Positions 8,689-17,031 of a stretch of 64,000 nt of DNA are shown here, one piece after another. A program made the translations under genes and the position numbers. The notes under the pieces were generated by a model. The model searched no databases. It had not been told where the DNA came from and saw only the letters and a list, made by a program, of their open reading frames with translations. The stretch comes from Nocardia bhagyanarayanae. GTDB taxonomy: Bacteria > Actinomycetota > Actinomycetes > Mycobacteriales > Mycobacteriaceae. Positions within the stretch are counted from its first letter, which is position 1. Each line of letters opens with the position of its first letter. The stretch lies in contig NZ_VFPG01000001.1 of assembly GCF_006716565.1 (NCBI RefSeq), positions 4,216,001 through 4,280,000 on the forward strand, given 5' to 3'.

Positions 8689-9948
8689 GTGCAGCCGCAG
8701 CAGGCGCCACTTCGTGAGGGCGCCGAACCACGCCCCATCGAGTTGATCGGGCCACGAATCTCGCTCTACAGCCCCGAGTTCGCTCACGATCCGCACCGCG
8801 CCTACGAAGAAATGCGTCGCCGCTACGGACCGCTGGTGCCGGTCGAGATCGACCCCGGCATTCCGGCGACCCTTGTCATCGGCTACTCGACGGCGGTCAA
8901 GATCCTCGGCGACGAAACGCGTTTTCCGGCCGACCCGCGGGCCTGGCAGAAGACCATCGATCCGGATTCGCCGATCCTGCCGATGGTGGAGTGGCGGCCC
9001 AACGCCCTGCGCAATGTCGGTGCGACGCGCATTCGCTACCGGACGGCGACCAACGATGCGCTGGCCGGTGTGGATCTGCATTCGCTGCACGCGGTCGTCG
9101 AGCGGATCGCGGTTCAGCTGATCAACTCGTTCTGCCGCGCGGGCGAGGCCGATCTCATCAGCCAGTACGTGCAACCGCTGGTGTTCTCCGTGCTCAACCA
9201 CATCCTCGGGTGCCCGCCCGAGATCGGCGAGCGGGTGGCCGCGGCGTCGGCGGCGATGTTCGAGGGCGTGGACACGGCCACGGTCAACGCGATGCTCGAC
9301 GACGCTTTGCTCGAGCTCGTCGATCTCAAACGCGCCCATCCCGCCGAGGACGTCGCCACCCGGCTCGTCCAGCATCCGGCCGACCTCGACGACAAGGAAC
9401 TGATCAACGCGCTGGTCACCTGTTACGCGGCGGGCATCGAACCGCAGCAGAACCTGATCAGCAATACGTTGCGGTTGATGCTCACCGACAGGCGTTGGGA
9501 GACGGACAATCTCGGTTCGGCGCCGCTGACACGTGCGGCGCTGGAAGAGATCCTGGCCACCGACCCGCCATTGGCCAACTACTGCATCACCTATCCGCCC
9601 AACCCCGTCATGATCGCGGGGGCATCGCTGCCCGCGAACGAACCGGTCATCATCAGCATGGCGGCGTGCAGCAACGATCCGGCGATGAACAACGGCCAAT
9701 ACTTCGGCCACGGAGCGGCGTGGAGTCTGGGTTGGGGCGGTCCCAGCCCGCACCAATGCCCCCGGCAGGCGCAGGCATCCGCGTTCCAGATAGCCCAGGA
9801 CGCCATCGACCAACTGTTGGACGCGCTTCCGGAATTGCGGTTGGCGATCCCGGCCGACGACCTGGTGTGGCGTCCGGGCCCGTTCCATCGAGCGCTGGCG
9901 GCACTGCCGGTCGCCTTCCCCAAGATGCCGCCACTGAATGTCGGGTGA
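8689..9948 (+). CDS. CYP157-like cytochrome P450, second of tandem pair
   Basis: 419 residues from GTG 8689, six bases after AAGGAG and 11 bp after the first P450. It shares the same layout: ISLYSPEFAHDPHRAYEEM, VDLHSLHAV, the I-helix-like GIEPQQNLISNTLRLM, and a haem loop WGGPSPHQCPRQAQA. The K-helix is EEILATDPPLANY, so the arginine of ExxR is alanine. The two P450s are paralogues and probably arose by duplication. They are co-transcribed and may act on the same or successive intermediates. A hairpin terminator follows. Confidence 0.87.
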   Translation: MQPQQAPLREGAEPRPIELIGPRISLYSPEFAHDPHRAYEEMRRRYGPLVPVEIDPGIPATLVIGYSTAVKILGDETRFPADPRAWQKTIDPDSPILPMVEWRPNALRNVGATRIRYRTATNDALAGVDLHSLHAVVERIAVQLINSFCRAGEADLISQYVQPLVFSVLNHILGCPPEIGERVAAASAAMFEGVDTATVNAMLDDALLELVDLKRAHPAEDVATRLVQHPADLDDKELINALVTCYAAGIEPQQNLISNTLRLMLTDRRWETDNLGSAPLTRAALEEILATDPPLANYCITYPPNPVMIAGASLPANEPVIISMAACSNDPAMNNGQYFGHGAAWSLGWGGPSPHQCPRQAQASAFQIAQDAIDQLLDALPELRLAIPADDLVWRPGPFHRALAALPVAFPKMPPLNVG

Positions 9949-9977
9949 GGCGTATGAACTGAGGCCGACCAGATGAT

Positions 9978-10004
9978 CCGGGCTGAGCGCGGTGCTCAGC
10001 CCGG
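9978..10004 (+). terminator. Hairpin terminator after the P450 pair
   Basis: CCGGGCTGAG pairs perfectly with CTCAGCCCGG over a 7-base loop. A T-rich stretch (TTTCCATTTT) follows at 10011-10020. It would separate the P450 pair from the next gene, or attenuate readthrough into it. Confidence 0.7.
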
Positions 10005-10099
10005 CCGGTGTTTCCATTTTCGTTCCGCCCGCGACTGCGCGTCCGCGCTCGACGTCGTGGACAACCGCGCGGGTGGCAGGCAGTACAAGGGTGAGCGCA

Positions 10100-11938
10100 A
10101 TGACCAGAGCTGAACTTCCCGTCGACCTATCCTCCGAATCCCTGCTGGAGCTGAATGATCCTGGCTCGACCGTCCGAGCGTTGCGGGAGGTGATCTTCGG
10201 CGCGCATACCGAGCTGCACCTGCGAGTCCGTGACATCGTCGCCGGCCTCGGTGATGTCGCGCGGTCCGATCTCACCTTCACCCAGCAGACCCAGGCCGCG
10301 CCCGATCTGCTGCGCGCGGTCATCGCGGCTCTGGGCCGCCCCGCCCGCGACATCGCGACCGACACGCAGTTGCGCGGCGCGCTGTGCGACTGGGCTCAGG
10401 TCGCCGCACCCCGGTTGCTGCTGGTGCTGACCGGCCACTTCGACCTCGCGATCGGCGCGATCCTCGCCCACGGCAACGGCTCGCCCTACCAACAGGCGTG
10501 TCTGGCGGACTTGGACTCCGGCGCGGCGATGGGGGTGCTGGCGCTGACCGAACTGGGCGGCACGAACGGAGCGGACCAACAGACCCTCGCCGAGTGGGAC
10601 CCCGTCTCCAGGGGGTTCTGGCTGACCACGCCGTCACCGGAAGCCGCGAAGTTCATGCCGAATGTCGGTTGCGACGGGGTGCCGAAGATCGTCGTGATCA
10701 CCGCCCGGCTGGTCATCGACGGCCGCGACGAGGGCGTCCTGCCGTTCCTTTTGCGGATGCGCACAGCCGACGGGCTCGCGGCCGGCGTGGAGGTGGTCAC
10801 GCTGCCGGACAAGACATCCGCGCCGATGGATCACGCGATGCTCCGGTTCGATCGGGTATGGCTGCCGCGTGAGGCGCTGTTGGGGGGTGAGTGGGCGCGG
10901 TTCGGCGAGGACGGCCGGTTCGAGTGTGCGCTGCCGCCGCGCCGCCGTTTCCATCGCGCGATCGCGGTTCTCGACAACGGACGCCTGGACCTGGCGACCG
11001 CGGCCATCGCCAGTGCCCGCGCGGGCTTGGCCGGACTGGTGAACTACAGCCGCCAGCGACGTCCAGGATCCGGCACGAGGATGTCCGACCGCGACGCGGT
11101 GCGACGGGACCTGGTGTCGGCCTTGGTGTCGGTGTACGCGACCAGCGCACTGGGGCAACAGATCCGGGACATGCGCGCGACCGCCGACGATCCCGACCAG
11201 AGGCTGTGGTCGGCGCTGGCCAAACCCTTGCTGTCCCACACCGCCGACAACGTGCTCCGGATCTGCCGGCAGCGCGCCGCGGCGCAGGGCGCCTTACGCG
11301 TCAACCACCTGGTGGACTGGCTCGGCAATCTGGAAGCGATCATCACCGCCGAGGGTGAGAATCAGATCCTGCTGGTCATGGCCGGGCTATCCCGGAGCCT
11401 GACCGCACTTCGACTACCGAACACGCCCGCACAGCTGCCGTGGTACCTCGATCTGCTCGTCGATCGTGAACGCACGCTCGCCGCCGCGATGGAAGACGGC
11501 CGCTATCAATCGGCAGGCGTCGTCCTCGGCCGGGACTCGGCGGCGATCGAGCTGGCCACCGCTACCGGAGATCGGCTCGCGACGACCGCCCTGGTCATCG
11601 CCGCCGCCCGAACGGTCGATCCGGCCGCCAGGAGACTGATCGAGTCGACCGCCACGGCGTACGCGCTCGGACGCGTCGACGCCCACGGCGCGTGGTACAC
11701 CGCCCGCGGCTTGCTGCCGTCGGAGCGCGCCGCGCGAGTCGAGACCCAGTTGCAACGGCACTACGCCGAGCTGGCGGGCCATTTGCCGGGCATGGTGGAC
11801 GCATTCGCCATTCCGGCCCTGCCCGGCCCGATCTTCGCGCCCGACAACACCGGTGGGCCGGCGAAGACCAGCGACCGACCGGCCGCCTACGTCGAACGGT
11901 GGATGGAGTACGCCGGGTGGACCGGTCGCTGGTCCTAG
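10100..11938 (+). CDS. Acyl-CoA dehydrogenase/oxidase-like flavoprotein
   Basis: 612 residues. The middle shows the acyl-CoA oxidase pattern: LALTELGGTNGAD (FAD/substrate loop), GFWLTTPSPEAAKFMPNVG, then LRFDRVWLPREALLGG. A helical domain (SARAGLAGLVNYSRQRR) and a long C-terminal part follow, consistent with oxidase rather than short dehydrogenase length. ATG 10100 is preferred over GTG 10091 for its AAGG spacing. It follows the tandem P450s by 150 bp on the same strand and may share their pathway. The catalytic base was not located with certainty. Confidence 0.78.
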   Translation: MTRAELPVDLSSESLLELNDPGSTVRALREVIFGAHTELHLRVRDIVAGLGDVARSDLTFTQQTQAAPDLLRAVIAALGRPARDIATDTQLRGALCDWAQVAAPRLLLVLTGHFDLAIGAILAHGNGSPYQQACLADLDSGAAMGVLALTELGGTNGADQQTLAEWDPVSRGFWLTTPSPEAAKFMPNVGCDGVPKIVVITARLVIDGRDEGVLPFLLRMRTADGLAAGVEVVTLPDKTSAPMDHAMLRFDRVWLPREALLGGEWARFGEDGRFECALPPRRRFHRAIAVLDNGRLDLATAAIASARAGLAGLVNYSRQRRPGSGTRMSDRDAVRRDLVSALVSVYATSALGQQIRDMRATADDPDQRLWSALAKPLLSHTADNVLRICRQRAAAQGALRVNHLVDWLGNLEAIITAEGENQILLVMAGLSRSLTALRLPNTPAQLPWYLDLLVDRERTLAAAMEDGRYQSAGVVLGRDSAAIELATATGDRLATTALVIAAARTVDPAARRLIESTATAYALGRVDAHGAWYTARGLLPSERAARVETQLQRHYAELAGHLPGMVDAFAIPALPGPIFAPDNTGGPAKTSDRPAAYVERWMEYAGWTGRWS

Positions 11939-12053
11939 CCCGATCAGCACACCGAGCCGCGGTCGTGACCGGTTGTCGCGACCGCGGTATCGGTCCGGGC
12001 CGACAGGTCGCCGACCTCGGCGCGCGTCCGTTCGAGCGCGAAACGCGGACCCG

Positions 12054-12584
12054 CTACTCCGGGATGCGCTCGGCGTACTCCGCCTCGAGCCGAGCGAGCT
12101 TGGGCCAGAACGGTTCCGGAGTGCTGCCCGAGAGCCGGGTGACCAACAGGTCGAGGTGGCTGTGCCAGCCGCCGGAGACGCTGAGCAGGGCGCCGCGGTC
12201 GGGGAGCTTGCGGTGGTCGAGTTCCAGGCGGACCTGTTCGCCGACCTGCTCCAGCGTGAAGGTGACCTCGGACCCGTCACCCCAGGTGAACGACAGCAGC
12301 CGCGGCGGGTCCCAGGCCAGGACCTCGCCCCGCATCCGGTGCTCGTTCGAGTACTGCGGCGGCGCCGGATCGTCGGCGCCGGTGAGTTCGGAGTTGCGGA
12401 AGATCAGTTCGACCTCGCCGCCCGCCGCCTCCGCCATCTCGCCGCCCGCCAGCCAGGTGCGCCGCAGCTCGGCGTCGGTCAGGTATCGCCACACCCGCTC
12501 GATGGGGCCGGGCAGCAGTCGCTCCATGCGCACCGCGCCGGGTTCGGTCACCGTGCCGTAGCCGGAAATCTGTTGTGCCGTCAT
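12054..12584 (-). CDS. SRPBCC / AHSA1-family protein
   Basis: 176 residues with the AHSA1-type SRPBCC fold: VRMERLLPGPIERVWRYLTD near the N-terminus, LLSFTWGDGSEVTFTLE in the middle, and a GGWHSHLDLLVTRL helix near the end. Its start overlaps the stop of the ArsR regulator by 4 bp. ArsR-AHSA1 gene pairs are common in actinobacteria; the SRPBCC member probably binds a small hydrophobic molecule. The ligand is unknown. Confidence 0.88.
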   Translation of the reverse strand: MTAQQISGYGTVTEPGAVRMERLLPGPIERVWRYLTDAELRRTWLAGGEMAEAAGGEVELIFRNSELTGADDPAPPQYSNEHRMRGEVLAWDPPRLLSFTWGDGSEVTFTLEQVGEQVRLELDHRKLPDRGALLSVSGGWHSHLDLLVTRLSGSTPEPFWPKLARLEAEYAERIPE

Positions 12585-12916
12585 GATTCATCCTCGGTTC
12601 GGAGTAGTTCTTCGAGCCTGTCGAGCCGCTCGGTCCAGAAGCGCTCGTAGAAGCGCATCCACTCGGCGCCGTCCCGGATAGGCCGCGCGTCGAGGCGGCA
12701 GACATGAACCCGGCCGCGCACCGTCCGCCGCACCAACCCCGCGCGCTCGAGCACCTGAATGTGCTTGGACGCCCCGGCCAGTGTCATCGCGTACGGCTCG
12801 GCCAACTCGCCCACACTGTGCGCCCCCTCGGCGAGCCTGCGCAGCATGGCCCGCCGGGTGGGGTGCGACAGCGCGTGAAACAGCGCGTCCAGCCGCTCGG
12901 ATTCTTGTTCAACCAC
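12581..12916 (-). CDS. ArsR-family transcriptional repressor
   Basis: 111 residues: LFHALSHPTRRAMLRRLAEG, the recognition helix region AGASKHIQVLERAGLVRR and a wing. No cysteine metal site is visible (only one Cys, in the wing), so it is probably a small-molecule-sensing ArsR of the SRPBCC-linked type. The GTG start lies inside one of two identical-pattern palindromes, which are probably its operators. It forms an operon with the AHSA1 protein through an ATGA overlap. Confidence 0.9.
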   Translation of the reverse strand: MVEQESERLDALFHALSHPTRRAMLRRLAEGAHSVGELAEPYAMTLAGASKHIQVLERAGLVRRTVRGRVHVCRLDARPIRDGAEWMRFYERFWTERLDRLEELLRTEDES

Positions 12917-12964
12917 ATGGTTGAGTATGCGCCCCGCAAGGTCTGATGGTCAACCACTTGGTTG
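12910..12964. promoter_or_regulatory. Two ArsR operator palindromes
   Basis: CAACCACATGGTTG (12910-12923) and CAACCACTTGGTTG (12951-12964) are near-perfect inverted repeats, 41 bp centre to centre. They differ only at the central bases. The first overlaps the start codon of the ArsR gene. This arrangement fits negative autoregulation. Confidence 0.75.
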
Positions 12965-13079
12965 AATTAATTCGCCAGTGGTCGCTGCGGACACGTCCGA
13001 GCCGACTGCCGTACGGGCGGTGGTACGAGCGCCTGAGATCGATTGCCGGCGCTGGGTGAACAACCGCACCGGTGGAGTG

Positions 13080-13511
13080 CTAATCGAGGGCGCGGGCGAG
13101 CAGGAGAGTGAGATGGTCGCGTTCGGCGGCCGACAGCGCGTGGAAGAGTTCGGCCTGTACTGCCGAGAGGGCCGTGTCGAGTTCGTCGAGTCGGCGTCGT
13201 CCCCCGGGTGTGAGGGTGATCAGATTGCGGCGTCGATCGCTGGGGTCTGGTAACCGCTCGACGTGACCTTGTTCTGCCAGCTCGCTGACCATGGTGTGCA
13301 TGTCGCTCTGGTCGATCGCGCACCGCTGGCCGATCTGCGCCTGGCTGCCGGGACCGAATTCGTCGAGCGCGGCGAGGATCGCGAAGTGGTAGGCGCGACC
13401 GCCCGCATCGGCCATCGCTTCTGCGATGAGCCGATGCGCCCGAGCCGACACTTTGCTGATCAGCCAGCTCGGCTTGGTTCGTAGCCGTGCGGGTGTTTCG
13501 TCGATCGCCAT
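13080..13511 (-). CDS. MarR-family transcriptional regulator
   Basis: 143 residues from ATG 13511, which removes a non-conserved N-terminal stretch. The winged HTH is clear: SQAQIGQRCAIDQSDMHTMVSELAEQGHVERLPDPSDRRRNLITLTPGG. It is divergent from an HbpS/GlcG-like gene, with several inverted repeats between them. It therefore probably represses both itself and that gene. The inducer is unknown. Confidence 0.88.
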   Translation of the reverse strand: MAIDETPARLRTKPSWLISKVSARAHRLIAEAMADAGGRAYHFAILAALDEFGPGSQAQIGQRCAIDQSDMHTMVSELAEQGHVERLPDPSDRRRNLITLTPGGRRRLDELDTALSAVQAELFHALSAAERDHLTLLLARALD

Positions 13512-13530
13512 GCAGGCAGTGTAGGCATTC

Positions 13531-13590
13531 CCTTGGTTCTCCCAAGGAATCCAAGTATTCTTGGTCCGCCCAAGTTTGGTCGAACCAAGG
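13531..13590. promoter_or_regulatory. Cluster of CCAAG/CTTGG inverted repeats between MarR and HbpS-like genes
   Basis: Three adjoining dyads are visible: CCTTGG-N5-CCAAGG (13531-13547), CCAAG-TATT-CTTGG (13551-13564) and TTGGT-CGA-ACCAA (13576-13588). They fill the divergent intergenic space where the MarR protein would act on both promoters. Confidence 0.7.
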
Positions 13591-13603
13591 AAAAGCGGAA
13601 TCG

Positions 13604-14113
13604 ATGTCACTCACTCTCGACGAAGCCCGAGTCGTCAGCGCCCGTGTGCGCGAACGTGCCGCAGAACTGGGTGCGCGGATCACCGTCGCGATCGTCGACG
13701 ACGGCGGGCACCTTCAGGTCCTCGATCGCATGGACGGTGCGCCGCCGTTGTCGGCTCGTATCGCCCCGGCGAAGGCGTCGAGCGTGGCGCTGTTTCACCG
13801 CGACGGCAGCGAGCTGGTGCGGTTGCAGCAGGCATGGCCCGCGCTGTTCGCGCAGATGGATCACCTGGCGGGCACGCCGATCGTGGCGGGCGCGGGCTCT
13901 CGCTTGATCCGGCGTGGCGATGTCGTTGTCGGTGCGATCGCGGTCAGCGGTGGGAAGCCGGAGCAGGACGACGAGTGTGCCGATGTCGGGCTCGGCATCT
14001 GTTCGTCCGCGCCGTCCGCTGCGGGTCGAGTACAGCGGAATGGTCCCCGCGGTGGCGCTATCGACCGCGACGGCGGTCGTGGTGATGTCCGTGGTCGCGA
14101 CGTCAGTCAATGA
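13604..14113 (+). CDS. GlcG/HbpS-type (DUF336) haem-binding family protein, odd C-terminus
   Basis: The first ~125 residues match the HbpS/GlcG family: MSLTLDEARVVSARVRERAAELG, VAIVDDGGHLQVLDRMDGA, and AIAVSGGKPEQDDECADVGL. Family members normally end within a few residues of that last block. Here the frame runs on for about 45 residues of Arg/Gly-rich sequence with no resemblance to the family. The true end may have been lost by a frameshift or deletion. The divergent MarR gene is its likely regulator. Proposed roles in the family are haem or redox sensing. Confidence 0.72.
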   Translation: MSLTLDEARVVSARVRERAAELGARITVAIVDDGGHLQVLDRMDGAPPLSARIAPAKASSVALFHRDGSELVRLQQAWPALFAQMDHLAGTPIVAGAGSRLIRRGDVVVGAIAVSGGKPEQDDECADVGLGICSSAPSAAGRVQRNGPRGGAIDRDGGRGDVRGRDVSQ

Positions 14114-14288
14114 CGTTGTCATGAATGCGTTTGTTGGGAGGAGCGTCATTCCGCACGGGCCGGTCGTCGCTGCTGGTCCCGGACCAAGTGAGATTAGGAT
14201 CTTGGAGCGTGGTCCACGGGCGATCGCTCGGCATCGAAACCCCGCGAGCCGCAACGACATTGCCCGACGTGTCTGCTTGGAGAACGCA

Positions 14289-14822
14289 TTGAACAGCCCG
14301 TACTCGCCTGTCGAGGAGCTCAACCTGCTGATGGGTTTGCAGGACAGGCTCGGCTACGAGAATTACGCCGACGGATTCGGTCTGACGGACTTCGGGGACA
14401 TCTCCGGCTTGGTCGCGGGCTGGTCCAAGGACTCGGAGTTCACCGACCGGCTGATTCCCTTCGCGCAGGCCAACGGTTCCGGTTCGTTCTACGCGCTGTG
14501 GCGTCTCGACGACCGGGCCGACCTGGCGACGCTGCCCGTCGTCGTCTTCGGGGACGAAGGCGGGGAGTACGTCGTCGCCCGCCACGTGCGGGAGTTGTTC
14601 CAGCTCCTCGGCTTCGACTCGGAGATCCGAGTGGACTGGGAAGAGGTGTATTTCTATCGCGGAGAGGACGAGGCGCACAGCGACTGCCACGACGAGTTCG
14701 TCGCTTGGCTCGACGAGAACTTCGGCCTGTCGCCGGCGGGCGACCCGGCAGCTGTACTCGCGGCGGCACAGGCGGAGCTGGGGGAGCGGTTCGCCGACTG
14801 GGCCAAGCCGTTCCTCTCCTGA
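14289..14822 (+). CDS. SUKH/SMI1-KNR4-like protein
   Basis: 177 residues from TTG 14289, with a TTGGAG ribosome site six bases away; a longer frame exists upstream, but its N-terminus looks non-coding. The core resembles SUKH proteins: NGSGSFYALWRLDD, LPVVVFGDEGGEYVVA, then LFQLLGFDSEI. Bacterial SUKH proteins are often immunity proteins of polymorphic toxins. No toxin is adjacent, so it may be an orphan immunity gene or a housekeeping relative. Confidence 0.68.
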   Translation: MNSPYSPVEELNLLMGLQDRLGYENYADGFGLTDFGDISGLVAGWSKDSEFTDRLIPFAQANGSGSFYALWRLDDRADLATLPVVVFGDEGGEYVVARHVRELFQLLGFDSEIRVDWEEVYFYRGEDEAHSDCHDEFVAWLDENFGLSPAGDPAAVLAAAQAELGERFADWAKPFLS

Positions 14823-14921
14823 CCCCCGCTCGATTCAGCTCCACGGCCGAACGACATCCACACCGTTCCTGGACGCCGTACGATTCGCCGAGGACCCGCT
14901 GAGCAGATCGGTAGCACCACA

Positions 14922-15236
14922 ATGATTCTCGCGACAGCCCTCGACGTTCTGGCGCAAGTCGGCAACCCCGCACCGGAGCCGCCGCCCGAGTCGGGCAAAT
15001 CCTTGCAACTCGTCCGATATCTGATCTGGTTCGCCATCATCGGCGTGGTCGCGGTGGTCGTGATCGGTATTCCGCTGATCGTCGTCCTGGTGACGCGCCG
15101 GTCCAACCGTCGGGCGCCGGGCGGGCCGGGTCCGGGCTACGGTGGCGCGCACCCGCCGGGGCCGGGTGGACCCGGCGGGGGTGGTCCGGCGGGCAGTGGG
15201 AACCACGGTTACGGTGGCGGCGGCCCGAGGGTCTGA
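14922..15236 (+). CDS. Single-pass membrane protein with Gly/Pro-rich tail
   Basis: 104 residues. A short N-terminal segment, then a transmembrane helix near residues 33-58 (WFAIIGVVAVVVIGIPLIVV), then a TRRSNRR basic stop-transfer and a glycine/proline-rich disordered tail (GGPGPGYGG repeats). Topology suggests the tail is cytoplasmic. No function is assignable. Low-complexity tails of this kind are common in actinobacterial membrane proteins. Confidence 0.65.
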   Translation: MILATALDVLAQVGNPAPEPPPESGKSLQLVRYLIWFAIIGVVAVVVIGIPLIVVLVTRRSNRRAPGGPGPGYGGAHPPGPGGPGGGGPAGSGNHGYGGGGPRV

Positions 15237-15385
15237 GCGCCGCCGACATGGACCCTTCGCGAACAGGGTCGTAGCCGAACCGGTCGGTCCGACGAGCACG
15301 GCCGATAGTGAACTTCTGATACGAAGTGCCTGTTCTGTAGGTTTACATGTCAACGGTTGGGCGTGACGGCCGAGGCGCACATGAT

Positions 15386-15399
15386 CGACCGATCGGTCG
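15386..15399. promoter_or_regulatory. TetR-type operator palindrome
   Basis: CGACCGATCGGTCG is a perfect 14-bp palindrome 23 bp upstream of the TetR start. The GACCGATCGGTC core is typical of TetR-family sites. Confidence 0.75.
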
Positions 15400-15421
15400 C
15401 AATAGGGAGGAATGTCGAAAC

Positions 15422-16006
15422 ATGGCGCGCACCAAGGAATTCGACCCAGATGTCGTCTTGGAGCTCGCCATGGATCTGTTCTGGGAGCGCGGGTTCGAAG
15501 CGACTTCGATGTCCGATCTGGTCGAGCATCTCGGCATAGGCAAGGCCAGCATCTACGCCGCTTTCGGTTGCAAACACGAACTGTTCAGCAAGGCGCTGCA
15601 ACGCTATCTGCAACTCGCCGACGAGCGGATCACCGGCGCGCTCTCCCAACCGGGCCCGGCCGTACCCGCCATCCGAGCGCTCCTCGGCCGTTTCGTCTCC
15701 GAAGCCTGCGACGAACACCGCTACCTGGGCTGCCTGGTGTCCAATACCGCCGTCGAGCTCGCCGCCCGAGACCCCGAGATCGCCGCACTGGTCGAATCCG
15801 GCTGGGCAAGCTGGGAAACCATTTTCGCTTCGGCGTTCGAGCGCGCCCAGGCGCAGGGCGAACTGGCGGCCGACCGCGACCCACGTGCGCTGGCCCGGTT
15901 CCTGCTGGTCTTCCTCCAGGGCGTCTGGGTCTTCGAGCGCACGCCCAACGCCGCCACCCGCCTGCGCGACGCCAGCGAAATGGTAGCGGCGTTTCTGTTC
16001 GGTTAG
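15422..16006 (+). CDS. TetR-family transcriptional regulator
   Basis: 194 residues. The N-terminal HTH (MARTKEFDPDVVLELAMDLF, then TSMSDLVEHLGIGKASIYAAFG) is classic TetR. The C-terminal ligand domain contains RYLGCLVSNTAVELAARDPE, as in the AcrR/YxaF-like subgroup. A palindrome directly upstream suggests autoregulation. The next gene on the strand is the methionine-rich mini-protein, 179 bp away. Whether it belongs to the regulon is unknown. Confidence 0.9.
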   Translation: MARTKEFDPDVVLELAMDLFWERGFEATSMSDLVEHLGIGKASIYAAFGCKHELFSKALQRYLQLADERITGALSQPGPAVPAIRALLGRFVSEACDEHRYLGCLVSNTAVELAARDPEIAALVESGWASWETIFASAFERAQAQGELAADRDPRALARFLLVFLQGVWVFERTPNAATRLRDASEMVAAFLFG

Positions 16007-16185
16007 CCCACGCCGGATCGGAGCCGCCGTATCCCTCGAGCCGCATCTCGCAAACATCCCACCAATCGACTGACTGCGGGAGTCCCGAGCCGGTAGTTCG
16101 GCGCCGAAATTTGCCGCATATTCGCGGCGATCATGGGTAGGCGGCATCTGATCGACGATTCGCGGGACCCGAGGAGGTGATCGCG

Positions 16186-16272
16186 ATGATGATGCCCGGT
16201 ATGTGCATGCAGATGATGGACATGTTCATGGGTCTGCTCAACATGCTTCCCGGCATGCCGATGATGATGTGA
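16186..16272 (+). CDS. Ultra-methionine-rich 28-residue protein
   Basis: Twenty-eight codons, of which 14 are ATG. It begins MMMPGMCMQMMDMFMG and ends MLPGMPMMM, with one Cys, one Gln and one Asp. A near-perfect ribosome site, GAGGAGGTGA, sits five bases upstream. The TGA is followed 17 bp later by a strong hairpin terminator. The two ends mirror each other (MMMPGM and PGMPMMM). Methionine thioethers bind Cu(I)/Ag(I), and the whole chain could form one amphipathic or membrane helix. A metal-binding or oxidant-scavenging role is inference. I recognise no family. Confidence 0.75.
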   Translation: MMMPGMCMQMMDMFMGLLNMLPGMPMMM

Positions 16273-16289
16273 TCACTGGAAAGAATCGG

Positions 16290-16317
16290 CCTCCAGGGCG
16301 AATCAGCACCCTGGAGG
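16290..16317. terminator. Bidirectional hairpin between Met-rich gene and Fe-S regulator
   Basis: CCTCCAGGG (16290-16298) pairs with CCCTGGAGG (16309-16317) over a 10-base loop. It lies between two convergent genes and can serve both. Confidence 0.75.
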
Positions 16318-16335
16318 TCGTTGCCCGAACGGCCG

Positions 16336-17031
16336 TCAATCCGTGGTGGAGTGCAATTCGACGCAGCATTCGCCCGCGCGCGGCACCAGTGCGGCTCGCA
16401 CGCTCGCGGCCTCCAGCCCGGTCAAGACACCGGAGAGGAAGGCATGGTTGAGACCGCACACCAATTCCGGCGCGGTCTGCGCCAGTGGATGGAACGGGCA
16501 ATTGCGCAGCCGGACGCAGGACGGGGATTCCCGGCTCGGTTCGAAGCCGTACTCACCGAGCAGGCTGTGCACGAGGGTGAGCGCACGCTCGGTACTCAAC
16601 CGACCGGGTTTGACGCGATCCCGCTCGGCGCGCCCGATGTCCGCACCGCGACGGCCGGCGACCCGCATCGCGGCGTCTCGGGCCGTCTCGTCGGCGCCTT
16701 CACCGAGAACGGCGTCCATCAGGATCTCGGCGAGCACTTCGTAGCGGCGCTCCGGGATGCTCACCCGAACGTCGACGTCGGTGGGCTCGTAGACCTTGGG
16801 GGCGCGCCCGACACGTCGAACGCCGCCGACCGCCTCGTAGTGTGCGCGCAACAATCCGGCGTCGACGAGCTTGTCCAGATGGAACGCGGCCAGCTTCCGC
16901 GAGATCCCGACTTCGGCGGCGGCCTCGTCGCGGGTCACCGGATGGTGGGCCCGCCGGATGAACCAATACATGCGCCGCCGCAGCTCATCGTCGAGTACGG
17001 CGACCGCGCCGATGGCCGATTCAGTGGTCAC
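16336..17031 (-). CDS. Winged-helix regulator with C-terminal cysteine (Fe-S-type) motif
   Basis: 231 residues from GTG 17031. The N-terminal HTH (VTRDEAAAEVGISRKLAAFHLDKLVDAGLL) resembles the COG2345/SufR group. The C-terminal part carries cysteines in SCVRLRNCPFHPLA, then LVCGLNHAFLSGVL and ECCVEL. This C-x5-C...C-x2-H pattern fits an iron-sulfur or metal-sensing site. It converges on the methionine-rich mini-protein gene and is divergent from the membrane protein/folE pair. Redox or metal control of either neighbour is possible. Confidence 0.8.
   Translation of the reverse strand: MTTESAIGAVAVLDDELRRRMYWFIRRAHHPVTRDEAAAEVGISRKLAAFHLDKLVDAGLLRAHYEAVGGVRRVGRAPKVYEPTDVDVRVSIPERRYEVLAEILMDAVLGEGADETARDAAMRVAGRRGADIGRAERDRVKPGRLSTERALTLVHSLLGEYGFEPSRESPSCVRLRNCPFHPLAQTAPELVCGLNHAFLSGVLTGLEAASVRAALVPRAGECCVELHSTTD

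Noticed and set aside
8512..10365. 617-codon minus-strand frame opposite the second P450
   Set aside because: Antisense shadow; composition is unnatural and the plus-strand P450 is unambiguous.
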